This document shows positions 38,616 through 48,282 of a stretch of 64,000 bases of DNA, piece by piece. The stretch's first letter is position 1. Each line of letters begins with the position of its first letter. The notes beneath the pieces were generated by a model that was not told the DNA's origin, did no database searches, and was given only the letters and a program-made list of their open reading frames with translations. The position numbers and the translations under genes are program-made. This stretch comes from Mycolicibacterium sp. (lineage in GTDB: Bacteria; Actinomycetota; Actinomycetes; Mycobacteriales; Mycobacteriaceae), in assembly GCA_020637165.1 (NCBI GenBank), contig JACJWN010000004.1, positions 1-64,000 on the forward strand, written 5' to 3'.

Positions 38616-39485
38616 GTGACAGTGCGAGCGGTCCTCGGCTACGACGGCTCGCCTGCCGCGGCAGGCGCTATTGAGGCGGGTGCACAACTGTTTCCGGGGG
38701 CGCACGCGTGGATCACCTATCTGTGGGTTCCGCCGTTTGCCAGTGAACAGATACGTCGGCGGCTGTGGGCACAGGCGCGCAACATCGACGATCTGATCGC
38801 CGCGGAGGATCGCGAAGGTGAGCGCGAAGCACGCCGGATCACCGCGATGGGCGTGACCTTGGCCGGTGCCGCCGGGTGGGACGCCACCCCCCTGCTGGAG
38901 CGAACCTACGCAGCCGAGGGGACTGCGATCGCGCAGACCGCCGAACGGGTCGATGCCGATCTGGTAATTGTCGCCGCTCGCGGTCTCGGCGGTGCTGCCT
39001 CGGTGTTGGGCAGCGTGTCGGACATGGTGGTGCACTACTGCTCGCGTCCGGTTCTCGTCGTCCCCCAGCCACTGTTGTCCGAAGAGTACGACGCACTTCT
39101 GGACGGGCCGATCGTGGTCGGATGGGACGGCTCGGAAAGCGCGGGGACCGCCTTACAGACAGCTGAGCGCCTCTTTCCCGATCGGCGAATCGTCGCGGTG
39201 TCGGTCGATGACGCCACCAAAGTGCCGGCGCAGCCCGATGCCGACTCGAACGGTCGACTCGTCCACGTTCACATCGACCGCGGCCGCGGCCGCCAGGCTC
39301 GCGGGACCGCCACTGCGATCGTCGCGGCCGCCGATGAGCAGCGCGCTGCCGCGGTCGTCGTCGGTTCGAGAGGACGATCCGCCGTGCGGGAGATCATCCT
39401 CGGCAGTGTTGCGATGGGCGTACTGCACGAGAGCCACCGGCCGGTGATGGTGGTGCCGAACCGATCACAGCCGGAGGGCTCGTAG
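38616..39485 (+). CDS. Universal stress protein, tandem USP domains
   Basis: 289 residues from GTG 38616 (CAGGAG six bases upstream). Two USP domains: 1-150 with VLGYDGSPAA and GSVSDMVVHYCSRPVLVV, and 160-289 with VVGWDGSESAG and the ATP-binding G-x2-G-x9-G-[S/T] type loop GSRGRSAVREIILGSVAMGV. The second domain probably binds ATP. Convergent with a second USP gene. I looked for a DosR box upstream and saw none. Confidence 0.9.
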   Translation: MTVRAVLGYDGSPAAAGAIEAGAQLFPGAHAWITYLWVPPFASEQIRRRLWAQARNIDDLIAAEDREGEREARRITAMGVTLAGAAGWDATPLLERTYAAEGTAIAQTAERVDADLVIVAARGLGGAASVLGSVSDMVVHYCSRPVLVVPQPLLSEEYDALLDGPIVVGWDGSESAGTALQTAERLFPDRRIVAVSVDDATKVPAQPDADSNGRLVHVHIDRGRGRQARGTATAIVAAADEQRAAAVVVGSRGRSAVREIILGSVAMGVLHESHRPVMVVPNRSQPEGS

Positions 39486-39554
39486 CCAGCCGACGAATCA
39501 CGCGTAGCCGACCACCGCGCCCGGGACGTCGGGCAGCGACCCTCCCTCCCGGCC

Positions 39555-40208
39555 CTAGGTCCGATCCGCAGCGCGGTCCGGCCTATCGGCCGGCGGCTCG
39601 ATCACCAGAACCGGTATCTGAGAGCGCTCGACGACATCGGCCGACACGCTGCCCATCATTCGTCCCGAACGCCCTTTTCCGCGCCGGCCGACAACGAGCA
39701 CGTCCATGTCCTGACCCTCGGCGAACCGCCTCAGCGCGGGGCCGGGTGGGCCGGTCAGCACTTCGGTGTGCACGGCCCCGGCGATCGAAACCCGGGCGGC
39801 TACCGTCGCCAGCCTATCCGAGGCTGCCTCGATCACGTCTCTCCTGACGGACTCAGTCGCGTCAAAGGGGACGACCTCTGCGAGCACTATCAAGCCGCAG
39901 TGCGTCCCGAACAGGGCAAGCACGGTCTCTAATGCCCGGCCGGACGGCTCCGAGCCGTCCAGCCCCACCAGTACCCGGATCCCGGTCCCGGTCCGACCCG
40001 GCGGCTCGCCCGTCTGGCCGAACTCAGCCACACCGGGACTCCGCCTGATCCGCTCCAGGGCGATCGGGATGAACAACGGCCCCAATGGAAGCGCGAGCAA
40101 GACCCAAAGCGGGTCATACCCACGCCGGGCCATCAGCAGGCCGGACACCAGCCCGATGAGGGGCCAAAGGACCGAAAGCATGACCACGACAGTTGTACTC
40201 ACGGCCAC
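39555..40208 (-). CDS. Membrane-anchored universal stress protein
   Basis: 217 residues. Unusual: residues 1-55 contain two hydrophobic stretches (about 5-27 and 32-50, a PLD-nuclease-N-like hairpin), then a linker and one USP domain (about 75-205) with VLVGLDGSEPSG and GRRGKGRSGRMMGSVSADVV, the ATP-binding loop. So this USP would sit at the membrane with its domain in the cytosol. GTG start; no partner gene in frame. Confidence 0.82.
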   Translation of the reverse strand: MAVSTTVVVMLSVLWPLIGLVSGLLMARRGYDPLWVLLALPLGPLFIPIALERIRRSPGVAEFGQTGEPPGRTGTGIRVLVGLDGSEPSGRALETVLALFGTHCGLIVLAEVVPFDATESVRRDVIEAASDRLATVAARVSIAGAVHTEVLTGPPGPALRRFAEGQDMDVLVVGRRGKGRSGRMMGSVSADVVERSQIPVLVIEPPADRPDRAADRT

Positions 40209-40289
40209 AACTCTGCCGGAACAACGTCGAGACGGCCAAAGTGCGAACCGGTCCCAGTACCGGTCGTCGCAGTGCCGGGCGGCGCAGCC

Positions 40290-41588
<1,299 letters not shown>

Positions 41589-41658
41589 CGTCGGCTCTCC
41601 TTCGGCATCGCCGGGGAGGTGTTGCCCCGGCGGACGTCGACGAGGATGTCGGCGGGGT

Positions 41659-41696
41659 GTTTCAGAAACGCGGCAGTGATGTTTCAACCGTGTTTC
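41659..41696 (-). promoter_or_regulatory. Candidate GlnR-binding region upstream of amt
   Basis: On the minus strand GAAAC-N6-GAAAC (41681-41696) gives the AC-n9-AC spacing used by GlnR, and a further TGAAAC/GTTTC pair lies at 41659-41669. The place, 71-108 bp upstream of the amt start, suits nitrogen-limitation control. Confidence 0.45.
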
Positions 41697-41737
41697 GCCG
41701 GTCCCCGGCGCCACCGGCCCGCACTACTCGCCCAGCG

Positions 41738-42244
41738 CTACCAGCCCCTCGTGCCCGGGCCGCCCTTGAACGGACCGACCACCCGGCTGGTGATCCAGCC
41801 GCCGTAGAACCCGCCCGGCTGCGGGACGACCGTCTCGCCGTCGACCGTGCAGCGGTCCACCTGCCCGGCCATGACCGCGACGGCGTCGGCGAGCGGTTCG
41901 AAACCCGCAGTCGGTGCCGGGTAGCTCCAGGCCGCCCCGGCCGCCACCCTCGCCGGGGTGACGAGGTCGAAATAGCGAGCCCGACCCTTCCACTCGCACC
42001 ACGACATTCCCGGGGCGTCCCGCAGAACACCGGGGCGGAATGCGCTTCGGGGCAGGTAGTAGGAGGGGGGATGGCTGGTCTCGAGCACCCGCCAGGCATG
42101 GTCGGCCGTCGCGATCGTCTCGCCGCCGAGGTCGACGGTGATGGTGGCCGCGATCCTTTCCAACCGCGGCGGGCGGGGGTAGTCCCACACCGACTCCTGC
42201 CCCGGGCCGGGCCGCTCCGGTTGCGGACGCACGCTGCCCTCCAA
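41738..42244 (-). CDS. DUF427 protein
   Basis: 168 residues. Contains the DUF427 landmarks VLETSHPPSYYLPR, CEWKG and YPAP. Function of the family unknown. ATG or GTG start at 42244, 6 bp after the SDR stop, so likely cotranscribed with that gene. Confidence 0.82.
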   Translation of the reverse strand: MEGSVRPQPERPGPGQESVWDYPRPPRLERIAATITVDLGGETIATADHAWRVLETSHPPSYYLPRSAFRPGVLRDAPGMSWCEWKGRARYFDLVTPARVAAGAAWSYPAPTAGFEPLADAVAVMAGQVDRCTVDGETVVPQPGGFYGGWITSRVVGPFKGGPGTRGW

Positions 42245-42249
42245 CCCCC

Positions 42250-43092
42250 TCAGACCACTCCGCGCAGGCCGTCAGGCCCGAAGACCGGCTCCAGCATCGC
42301 CGACATGTCGGGTCCGCGCCGCAGACCGTGGCCGCCGTCGACATTGATGACTTGGCCGGTGATCCAGCTGGCGGCGTCGCTGAGCAGGAACATCGCCAGG
42401 TTCGCGATATCACCGACCTCACCGATGCGCGGCAACGGGGTGCACTGTCGGTAGTCCTCGCTGACCTCCGGGGAGTCCAGAATCACCTGGACCAGGTCGG
42501 TGCGGATCAGGCCCGGCCGAATTCCGTTGACCCGCACCCAAGACGGCCCCAGTTCGTCGGCGGCCAGCATGAGCAGATGGTCAACCGCCGACTTGGTCAC
42601 CCCATAGGCGCCGAACCAGCGGTGAATGTTGCTGGCCGCGATCGAGGAGATGCCGACGAACGAACCGCCTCCGGCACGAACCATCGCCCGGGATGAGTGT
42701 TTGAGCACGTACATGGTTCCGTTGACGTTGAGGTCGACGGTGCGTCGCCAGGCCTCGGAATCGGTCTGGGTGATCGGCCCGATGGTCTGGGAGCCGCCGG
42801 CGCAGTGCACCACGCCGTACAGCCGGCCGTTCCACCCTGCCGCCGCTTGGACGACGCGCTGAACCTGTTCCTCGTCGGTGACATCGGCGGGCTCGAAGCG
42901 CACCTCTGCGCGGGCCCCTGCACCCGCCGCCCCCGCGGCGATTTCCTCCGCAGCCGCCGACAACCGCCCAGCGTCGCGGCCGACGATCATCACGTCGGCC
43001 CCCGACAGTGCCAACCCGGCGGCCACCCCCTTGCCGATTCCGCTGCCACCGCCGGTGACCAGGTAGGTCCGGCCGGTGAACGAGAGTTGCAT
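42250..43092 (-). CDS. SDR-family oxidoreductase, Rv3485c-type
   Basis: 280 residues from the ATG 43090-43092 (GGAGG seven bases upstream). TGGGSGIGKG cofactor motif, catalytic Ser in GISSIAA and Tyr-x3-Lys in AYGVTKSA; C-terminal GQVINVDGGHGL. Substrate unknown. The in-frame start at 43140 lacks a ribosome site. Confidence 0.87.
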   Translation of the reverse strand: MQLSFTGRTYLVTGGGSGIGKGVAAGLALSGADVMIVGRDAGRLSAAAEEIAAGAAGAGARAEVRFEPADVTDEEQVQRVVQAAAGWNGRLYGVVHCAGGSQTIGPITQTDSEAWRRTVDLNVNGTMYVLKHSSRAMVRAGGGSFVGISSIAASNIHRWFGAYGVTKSAVDHLLMLAADELGPSWVRVNGIRPGLIRTDLVQVILDSPEVSEDYRQCTPLPRIGEVGDIANLAMFLLSDAASWITGQVINVDGGHGLRRGPDMSAMLEPVFGPDGLRGVV

Positions 43093-43148
43093 GGGTAGTC
43101 CTCCCATCGGGAACGGGATGAGCCCCGCCCGATCCGACATTAGTATTG

Positions 43149-43162
43149 ACCGTAACGTCGGT
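43149..43162. promoter_or_regulatory. Short inverted repeat upstream of SDR gene
   Basis: ACCG-TAACGT-CGGT, 57 bp upstream of the SDR start. Could be half of a TetR-type operator; no regulator gene is adjacent. The rest of the 174-bp gap to the secreted-protein gene shows nothing else I can name. Confidence 0.3.
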
Positions 43163-43266
43163 ATCAGGGTCCGCGATTGATCACAATGACGTTGTCAACC
43201 TGACCTTGTCACTGCTCCCGCGCCATCCCTGTCCGGGGGCAGCCGGCTCGACAGAAAGCACCGACT

Positions 43267-43671
43267 ATGGATTCGCTCAACAACTTCGCGCAGCGACTGC
43301 TACTCGCCGGTGGCTTTGCCGTTGCCGCCGTGGCCGCCCCCATCCTGATCTCGGCGGCCAGCACCGCCACGCCACCCGGCTTCTCGGCGTGCCCGTCCGG
43401 CGAGGTCCTCGACACCGCCAGCGGTGCGTGCAAGCCGCGGACCGACCAGACCCCGACCACCCTCAACCCGATCGAGCCGGGCGCCACCAATCTGCAGCCG
43501 GGTTCGATAACCTCAGCGGAAACCGGCAACGTGGGCGAACTGCCCGAGGTCGCCGGAATTCCCTGCAACGGCAACCACGGCGGCGGCGGCAGCACCGGCG
43601 CGTGCATCGGCCTCGAGGAGGTCGCCCCGCAGGTCAACGTTCCACACATCAACACCGGTGTGACCGGGTAA
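43267..43671 (+). CDS. Secreted Cys-containing protein, paralogue 1
   Basis: 134 residues. Hydrophobic N-terminal export signal (residues about 10-36, ending SAAST). Mature part is low-complexity with CPSGEVLDTASGACKP, and near the C-terminus GIPCNGNHGGGGSTGACIG. The same CxxGEV...C and G-x-PC...AC pattern appears in the next gene, so the two are diverged tandem copies. No known domain. 16 bp separate the two genes. Confidence 0.75.
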   Translation: MDSLNNFAQRLLLAGGFAVAAVAAPILISAASTATPPGFSACPSGEVLDTASGACKPRTDQTPTTLNPIEPGATNLQPGSITSAETGNVGELPEVAGIPCNGNHGGGGSTGACIGLEEVAPQVNVPHINTGVTG

Positions 43672-43687
43672 CCAGGAGAACCGCTGT

Positions 43688-44125
43688 ATGCAGACGAGGA
43701 CTATCGCCGCAGGCCTGCTGGCCGCCGGGGTGATGCTGGGCATCGCCCCGACGGCCGCCGCGGCACCCGTTCCGGGTCCGGAGCCGGTGCCGGTCCCGGC
43801 GCCGCCGACGACCGAGAGCGGATCCGCCACCGAGGGCGGTTCCTCCAGCATGTGCCAGAACGGCGAGGTCATGCAGTACGGGAACTGCATCCCGGCGATG
43901 GCGCCGCTGAACACCAGCGTCGACGAGGCCGTTCCCGAGGCCCCGCTGCGTCTCACCGACTCGCACTCCTCGACCACCCAATCCGGTGTGCCCTCCGATC
44001 TGGTCCCGAACATCAACGGCACACCGTGCACCGGCTACTGGATGTCGGTTGCCTGCTACGCGGAGAACATGGGCGACTCCGCTCCCGGCGTCACCCCCCG
44101 GTCCACCCTCTCCAGCAGCCCCTAG
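43688..44125 (+). CDS. Secreted Cys-containing protein, paralogue 2
   Basis: 145 residues. Signal peptide MQTRTIAAGLLAAGVMLGIA with a likely cut after TAAAA. Then a Pro/Val/Pro tract (PGPEPVPVPAPP), MCQNGEVMQYGNCIPA, and GTPCTGYWMSVACYAENMG. Four cysteines spaced as in paralogue 1 would form two disulfides. Function unknown. Confidence 0.75.
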   Translation: MQTRTIAAGLLAAGVMLGIAPTAAAAPVPGPEPVPVPAPPTTESGSATEGGSSSMCQNGEVMQYGNCIPAMAPLNTSVDEAVPEAPLRLTDSHSSTTQSGVPSDLVPNINGTPCTGYWMSVACYAENMGDSAPGVTPRSTLSSSP

Positions 44126-44160
44126 CCGACGGGGTCTCGGCGCTGCCACCTCAGGTGACC

Positions 44161-44166
44161 TAGAGT
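44161..44166 (+). promoter_or_regulatory. -10 of leaderless small gene before otsA
   Basis: TAGAGT, 6 nt, then ATG at 44173; no ribosome site. Confidence 0.6.
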
Positions 44167-44172
44167 TGTTCC

Positions 44173-44337
44173 ATGGCTGGAAAACCTGACACCGCTGAGA
44201 TCGTCGAAGTCGAGCCGCTGGCCGACAGCACAGCACGGCAGGCCCGTCGGGTGGTGGCCGCGTACGCCACCGACGCCGACGAGTGCCGGGTGTTCCTGTC
44301 GATGCTCGGCATTGGGCCGTCCAAGCTCGAGGCCTAG
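44173..44337 (+). CDS. Conserved 54-residue protein, Rv3489-type
   Basis: Reads MAGKPDTAEIVEVEPLADST and ends with RVFLSMLGIGPSKLEA. Acidic N-terminus, helical C-terminal half. Its stop (44335-44337) directly abuts the otsA ATG, so it is the first gene of the otsA transcript. Function unknown; conserved in front of otsA in mycobacteria as I recall. Confidence 0.78.
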   Translation: MAGKPDTAEIVEVEPLADSTARQARRVVAAYATDADECRVFLSMLGIGPSKLEA

Positions 44338-45798
44338 ATGTCAGCAGGGGGCGCCGGCGCCGGTGCGGATTCCGGCATCTCCGACTTCGTGGTCGTCGCC
44401 AACCGACTGCCCATCGACATGGAACGGCAGGCGGATGGCAGCCTCGTGTGGAGGCGCAGCCCCGGCGGTCTGGTCACCGCCCTGGAGCCGCTGTTGCGAC
44501 GTAACCGGGGTGCCTGGATCGGCTGGCCGGGCATCATCGACGGACCCGAAGAGCCGATTTTCGAGGAGGACCTGAACCTCTACCCGGTGCGGCTCAGCGC
44601 CCAGGACGTCGCCGAGTACTACGAGGGTTTCTCCAACGCCACCCTGTGGCCGCTCTATCACGACGTGATCGTGAAGCCGATCTACCACCGGGAATGGTGG
44701 GACCGCTACGTCGACGTCAACCGGCGATTCGCCGAGGCCACGGCAAGGGCCGCCGCCCCCGGGGCGACCGTATGGGTCCAGGACTACCAGTTGCAGCTGG
44801 TCCCGAAGATGCTGCGAACCCTGCGACCGGACCTCACCATCGGTTTCTTCCTGCACATCCCGTTCCCGCCGGTCGAACTGTTCATGCAGATGCCCTGGCG
44901 CGCGGAGATCATCGACGGCCTGCTGGGGGCCGACCTGGTCGGCTTCCATCTGCCCGGGGGCGCCCAGAATTTTCTGTTCCTGTCCCGTCAGTTGGCCGGC
45001 GCCGAGGCCACCCGCGCCGCGGTGGGCGTCCGGTCCAAGTTCGGCGAGGCCCGCCTCGCCGACGGGAGAACAGTCAAGGTCGGCGCGTTCCCGATTTCCA
45101 TCGACTCGGCGGACCTCGACAGCAAGGCCCGCAACCGCGACATCCGGCGCCGCGCCAGACAGATCCGCACCGAGCTTGGCAGCCCGCGCAAGCTTCTGCT
45201 GGGAGTGGATCGCCTGGACTACACCAAGGGCATCGACGTCCGGCTCAAGGCCTTCTCCGAGTTGCTCGCCGAGGGCCGGGTCCGGGGCGATGACACCGTG
45301 CTGGTGCAGCTGGCCACGCCCAGCCGCGAACGGGTGGACAGCTACCGGATCCTGCGCGACGACGTCGAGCGGCAGGTAGGGCATATCAACGGCGAATACG
45401 CCGAGGTCGGCCACCCGGTGGTGCACTACCTGCACCGGCCGGTCCCGCGCGACGAGTTGATCGCCTTCTTCGTGGCCAGTGACGTCATGCTGGTCACCCC
45501 GCTGCGGGACGGGATGAACCTGGTGGCCAAGGAGTACGTCGCCTGCCGAAGCGATCTGGGCGGCGCGCTGGTGCTCAGCGAATTCACCGGCGCCGCAGCC
45601 GAATTGCGTCAGGCCTATCTGACCAATCCGCACGATCTGGAAGGCGTGAAAGACGCCATCGAGGCCGCGCTCAATCAGGATCCCGAAGAGGGCCGGCGAC
45701 GGATGCGCGCGATGCGCCGTCAGGTCCTGACCCACGACGTGGACGGGTGGGCTCGCGCGTTCCTCGACGCGCTGGCACACACCAAGCCGCAGCCCTGA
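44338..45798 (+). CDS. otsA: Trehalose-6-phosphate synthase OtsA
   Basis: 486 residues, GT20 glycosyltransferase making trehalose-6-phosphate from (A/U)DP-glucose and glucose-6-phosphate. Visible: VVANRLPID start, [41 protein letters not shown] and [16 protein letters not shown]. Trehalose is needed for mycolate carriers. In the map I know, the mce4 operon follows soon after; here an SDR gene begins 4 bp downstream on the other strand. Confidence 0.96.
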   Translation: MSAGGAGAGADSGISDFVVVANRLPIDMERQADGSLVWRRSPGGLVTALEPLLRRNRGAWIGWPGIIDGPEEPIFEEDLNLYPVRLSAQDVAEYYEGFSNATLWPLYHDVIVKPIYHREWWDRYVDVNRRFAEATARAAAPGATVWVQDYQLQLVPKMLRTLRPDLTIGFFLHIPFPPVELFMQMPWRAEIIDGLLGADLVGFHLPGGAQNFLFLSRQLAGAEATRAAVGVRSKFGEARLADGRTVKVGAFPISIDSADLDSKARNRDIRRRARQIRTELGSPRKLLLGVDRLDYTKGIDVRLKAFSELLAEGRVRGDDTVLVQLATPSRERVDSYRILRDDVERQVGHINGEYAEVGHPVVHYLHRPVPRDELIAFFVASDVMLVTPLRDGMNLVAKEYVACRSDLGGALVLSEFTGAAAELRQAYLTNPHDLEGVKDAIEAALNQDPEEGRRRMRAMRRQVLTHDVDGWARAFLDALAHTKPQP

Positions 45799-45802
45799 AC
45801 GT

Positions 45803-46729
45803 TCAGTCGCCCATCAGCCCGATGACGCCGAAGGTGCGTTGCGGGTCACGATCGGCGAAGTAGTCACGCATCGTCTCGCCCAGGTCCGCCGGATCCCAGG
45901 CCGACCCGTCGGCGTGGAAACGGTACTCGGCGGTGGGCGCGGCGACCAGGGTCACTGTCGGTCCGTAGACGACGAACAACTGCCCGTTGACCGCTTCGGC
46001 GGCCGGCGATGCCAGGAAGCGCACCAGACTCACGACATGCTCCGGGGACAGCGGGTCGACTTCCCCGGCGCCCAGATCGGGCGCGGCGCCGAACACATCG
46101 GCCGTCATCGCGGTGCGGGCCCGCGGGCAGATGGCATTGGACCTCACCCCGTAGCGCCCGAGGGCCTTGGCCGCGGTCATGGTCAACGCGGTGATCCCAG
46201 CCTTCGCCGCACCGTAGTTGGCCTGCCCGGCCGGGCCGGACAAGCCGGCTTCGGAGGAGGTGTTGATGATCCGGCCGTAGACCCGGCCCCCGCCGTCGGG
46301 TGCCTGGCTGCGGGCCTTGGCCCGCCAGTAGGCGGCCGCGTTGCGGGTGAGCAGGAAATGGCCGCGAAGATGCACGGCGATGACCGTGTCCCAGTCCTCG
46401 TCGGTCATGTTGAACAACATCCGGTCGCGGGTGATGCCCGCATTGTTGACGACGACGTCCAGACCGCCGAGACCCTCGGCGCACGCCACGATGTCATCGG
46501 CGGTGGAGCGCTGGCTGATATCGCCGGCCACCGCGACGCCCCGGCTTCCGGTGGCGGCGATCTCGTCGAGGACGTCGGAGGCCTCCAGTGCGGGCGCGAG
46601 ATCGTTGACCACCACCGCCGCCCCGGCGCGGGCCAGGCCGACCGCCTCGGCCCGACCCAATCCCGCCGCCGCGCCGGTCACCACCGCGACCCGGCCGGAC
46701 AGATCGAGGCTCACCTCGGAGGCATCCAC
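45803..46729 (-). CDS. hsd4A: Steroid-side-chain SDR, Rv3502c/Hsd4A-type
   Basis: 308 residues. TGAAAGLGRAEA cofactor motif, NNAGITRDRMLFN, catalytic Ser in NTSSEAG and Tyr-x3-Lys in NYGAAKAG, the pattern of 17-beta-HSD type 4-like beta-hydroxyacyl-CoA dehydrogenases. The orthologue acts in beta-oxidation of the cholesterol side chain. The ferredoxin gene fdxD is 13 bp upstream; both are read from the KstR-controlled divergent region. Confidence 0.85.
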   Translation of the reverse strand: MDASEVSLDLSGRVAVVTGAAAGLGRAEAVGLARAGAAVVVNDLAPALEASDVLDEIAATGSRGVAVAGDISQRSTADDIVACAEGLGGLDVVVNNAGITRDRMLFNMTDEDWDTVIAVHLRGHFLLTRNAAAYWRAKARSQAPDGGGRVYGRIINTSSEAGLSGPAGQANYGAAKAGITALTMTAAKALGRYGVRSNAICPRARTAMTADVFGAAPDLGAGEVDPLSPEHVVSLVRFLASPAAEAVNGQLFVVYGPTVTLVAAPTAEYRFHADGSAWDPADLGETMRDYFADRDPQRTFGVIGLMGD

Positions 46730-46742
46730 CGGATGAATACCT

Positions 46743-46934
46743 CTAGTCCCGGCGGGTCAGTGCCGCCCGCGGACATTCGGCGATGGCCTGTTCGGCCAGC
46801 GCCTCCTCGTCAGCCGGAATCGGGTCCTTGGTGACCATCACATAGTCGTCGTCGTCAAGAACAAACAAATCAGGGGCGATTCCCACGCAGATGGCGTTGC
46901 CTTCACAACGATCACGGTCCACTTCGACTCGCAT
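46743..46934 (-). CDS. fdxD: Ferredoxin FdxD
   Basis: 63 residues from ATG 46932-46934. MRVEVDRDRCEGNAICVGIA with CEGNAIC and a later ECP; a [3Fe-4S]/[4Fe-4S]-type small ferredoxin with Asn in place of one ligand. Probable electron donor for a steroid P450. The reductase and that P450 partner are not adjacent; cyp142 lies 15 kb away in the same cluster. About 90-nt leader to the KstR box. Confidence 0.9.
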   Translation of the reverse strand: MRVEVDRDRCEGNAICVGIAPDLFVLDDDDYVMVTKDPIPADEEALAEQAIAECPRAALTRRD

Positions 46935-47024
46935 GACTCCTCCTCGACTCCCTACCGCCTCACGATACGGCCACCCACGCGCCGCCGTCAGCCGCACGAC
47001 AACACACCCGCTGGATTCCAAGAC

Positions 47025-47038
47025 TAGAACGTGTTACA
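47025..47038. promoter_or_regulatory. KstR operator between fdxD and fadE26
   Basis: TAGAACGTGTTACA fits TNNAACNNGTTNNA exactly. KstR is the TetR-type repressor of cholesterol catabolism and is released by a steroid-CoA. A minus-strand TAGTCT (47021-47026) overlapping its left end could be the fdxD -10. Confidence 0.85.
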
Positions 47039-47093
47039 ACCAAAAAGGCGGCGGGCCATCCCGACGATCATCACCCCGGAGGTCCCCAGGCGG

Positions 47094-48269
47094 ATGCGGA
47101 TCAGCTACACCCCTCAGCAGGAGGAGTTACGCCGCGAACTGCGCGCTTACTTCGCCCGCCTCATCACCCCCGAGCGGCGCGCGGCGCTGATGGCGACCTC
47201 CGGCGAATACGGCACCGGGAATGTCTACCGCGAGACGGTGGCGCAGATGGGCCGCGACGGCTGGCTCGCCCTGGGCTGGCCCACCGAATACGGCGGACAG
47301 GCGCGCTCGGCGATGGACCAGCTGATCTTCACCGACGAGGCGGCCGTGGCCGGTGCCCCGGTTCCGTTTCTGACCATCAACAGCGTGGCGCCGACGATCA
47401 TGGCCTTCGGCACCGAGGAGCAGAAGAATTTCTACCTGCCCCGGATCGCCTCGGGCGACCTGCACTTCTCGATCGGCTACTCCGAGCCCGGCGCCGGCAC
47501 CGACCTTGCCGCGCTGCGGACCGCCGCCGTTCGCGACGGCGACGACTATGTGGTCAACGGCCAGAAGATGTGGACCAGCCTGATCCAGTACGCCGACTAC
47601 GTCTGGTTGGCGGTGCGCACCGGACCGAACAAGCATCGCGGCATCTCGGTGTTGATCGTGCCGACGACGGCCGAGGGGTTCTCCTGGACCCCGGTTCACA
47701 CCATGGCCGGTCCGGGCACCAGCGCCACCTACTATTCCGACGTCCGGGTTCCGGTCGCAAACCGCGTCGGCGAGGAGAACGCCGGCTGGAGACTGGTGAC
47801 CAATCAGCTCAATCACGAGCGCGTGGCGCTGGTGTCGGCGCAGCCGATCTTCACTGCGCTACAAGAGGTCCGGGAGTGGGCGCAGAACACCAAGGACGAG
47901 CGGGGCCTGCGCCTGATCGACTCCGAGTGGGTCCAACTCAACCTTGCTCGGGTGTACGCAAAGGCCGAATACCTGAAGCTGATCAACTGGGAGTTGGCGT
48001 CCTCCGAGTCGGCTGCGCCCTCGCCGGCCGACGCATCGGCGGCCAAGGTGTTCGGGACCGAACTGGCCACCGAGGCATACCGACTGCTGATGGAGATCCT
48101 GGGGCCGTCGGCCACGCTGCGCCAGGACTCGCCCGGTGCGCTGCTGCGGGGCCGGGTGGAGCGGATGCACCGTGCGGCGTTGATTCTGACCTTCGGCGGC
48201 GGAACCAACGAGGTCCAACGCGACATCATCGGCACGGTCGCCCTCAGGCTTCCCCGGGCCGAACGCTGA
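47094..48269 (+). CDS. fadE26: Acyl-CoA dehydrogenase FadE26 (ChsE4-type alpha chain)
   Basis: 391 residues. MRISYTPQQEELRRELRAYF start, SIGYSEPGAGTDLAAL FAD/substrate region, C-terminal FGGGTNEVQRDIIG. With FadE27 it forms the heterotetrameric dehydrogenase that acts on the CoA ester of the full-length cholesterol side chain (known for ChsE4-ChsE5). The ATG at 47094 matches the M. tuberculosis start; upstream codons from 47031 lie over the KstR box. Confidence 0.95.
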   Translation: MRISYTPQQEELRRELRAYFARLITPERRAALMATSGEYGTGNVYRETVAQMGRDGWLALGWPTEYGGQARSAMDQLIFTDEAAVAGAPVPFLTINSVAPTIMAFGTEEQKNFYLPRIASGDLHFSIGYSEPGAGTDLAALRTAAVRDGDDYVVNGQKMWTSLIQYADYVWLAVRTGPNKHRGISVLIVPTTAEGFSWTPVHTMAGPGTSATYYSDVRVPVANRVGEENAGWRLVTNQLNHERVALVSAQPIFTALQEVREWAQNTKDERGLRLIDSEWVQLNLARVYAKAEYLKLINWELASSESAAPSPADASAAKVFGTELATEAYRLLMEILGPSATLRQDSPGALLRGRVERMHRAALILTFGGGTNEVQRDIIGTVALRLPRAER

Positions 48270-48282
48270 AAGGCAACCCAGC

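Noticed and set aside
44341-45780. 479-codon minus-strand frame inside otsA
   Set aside because: Mirror frame of a conserved enzyme; no start signals and no recognisable fold.
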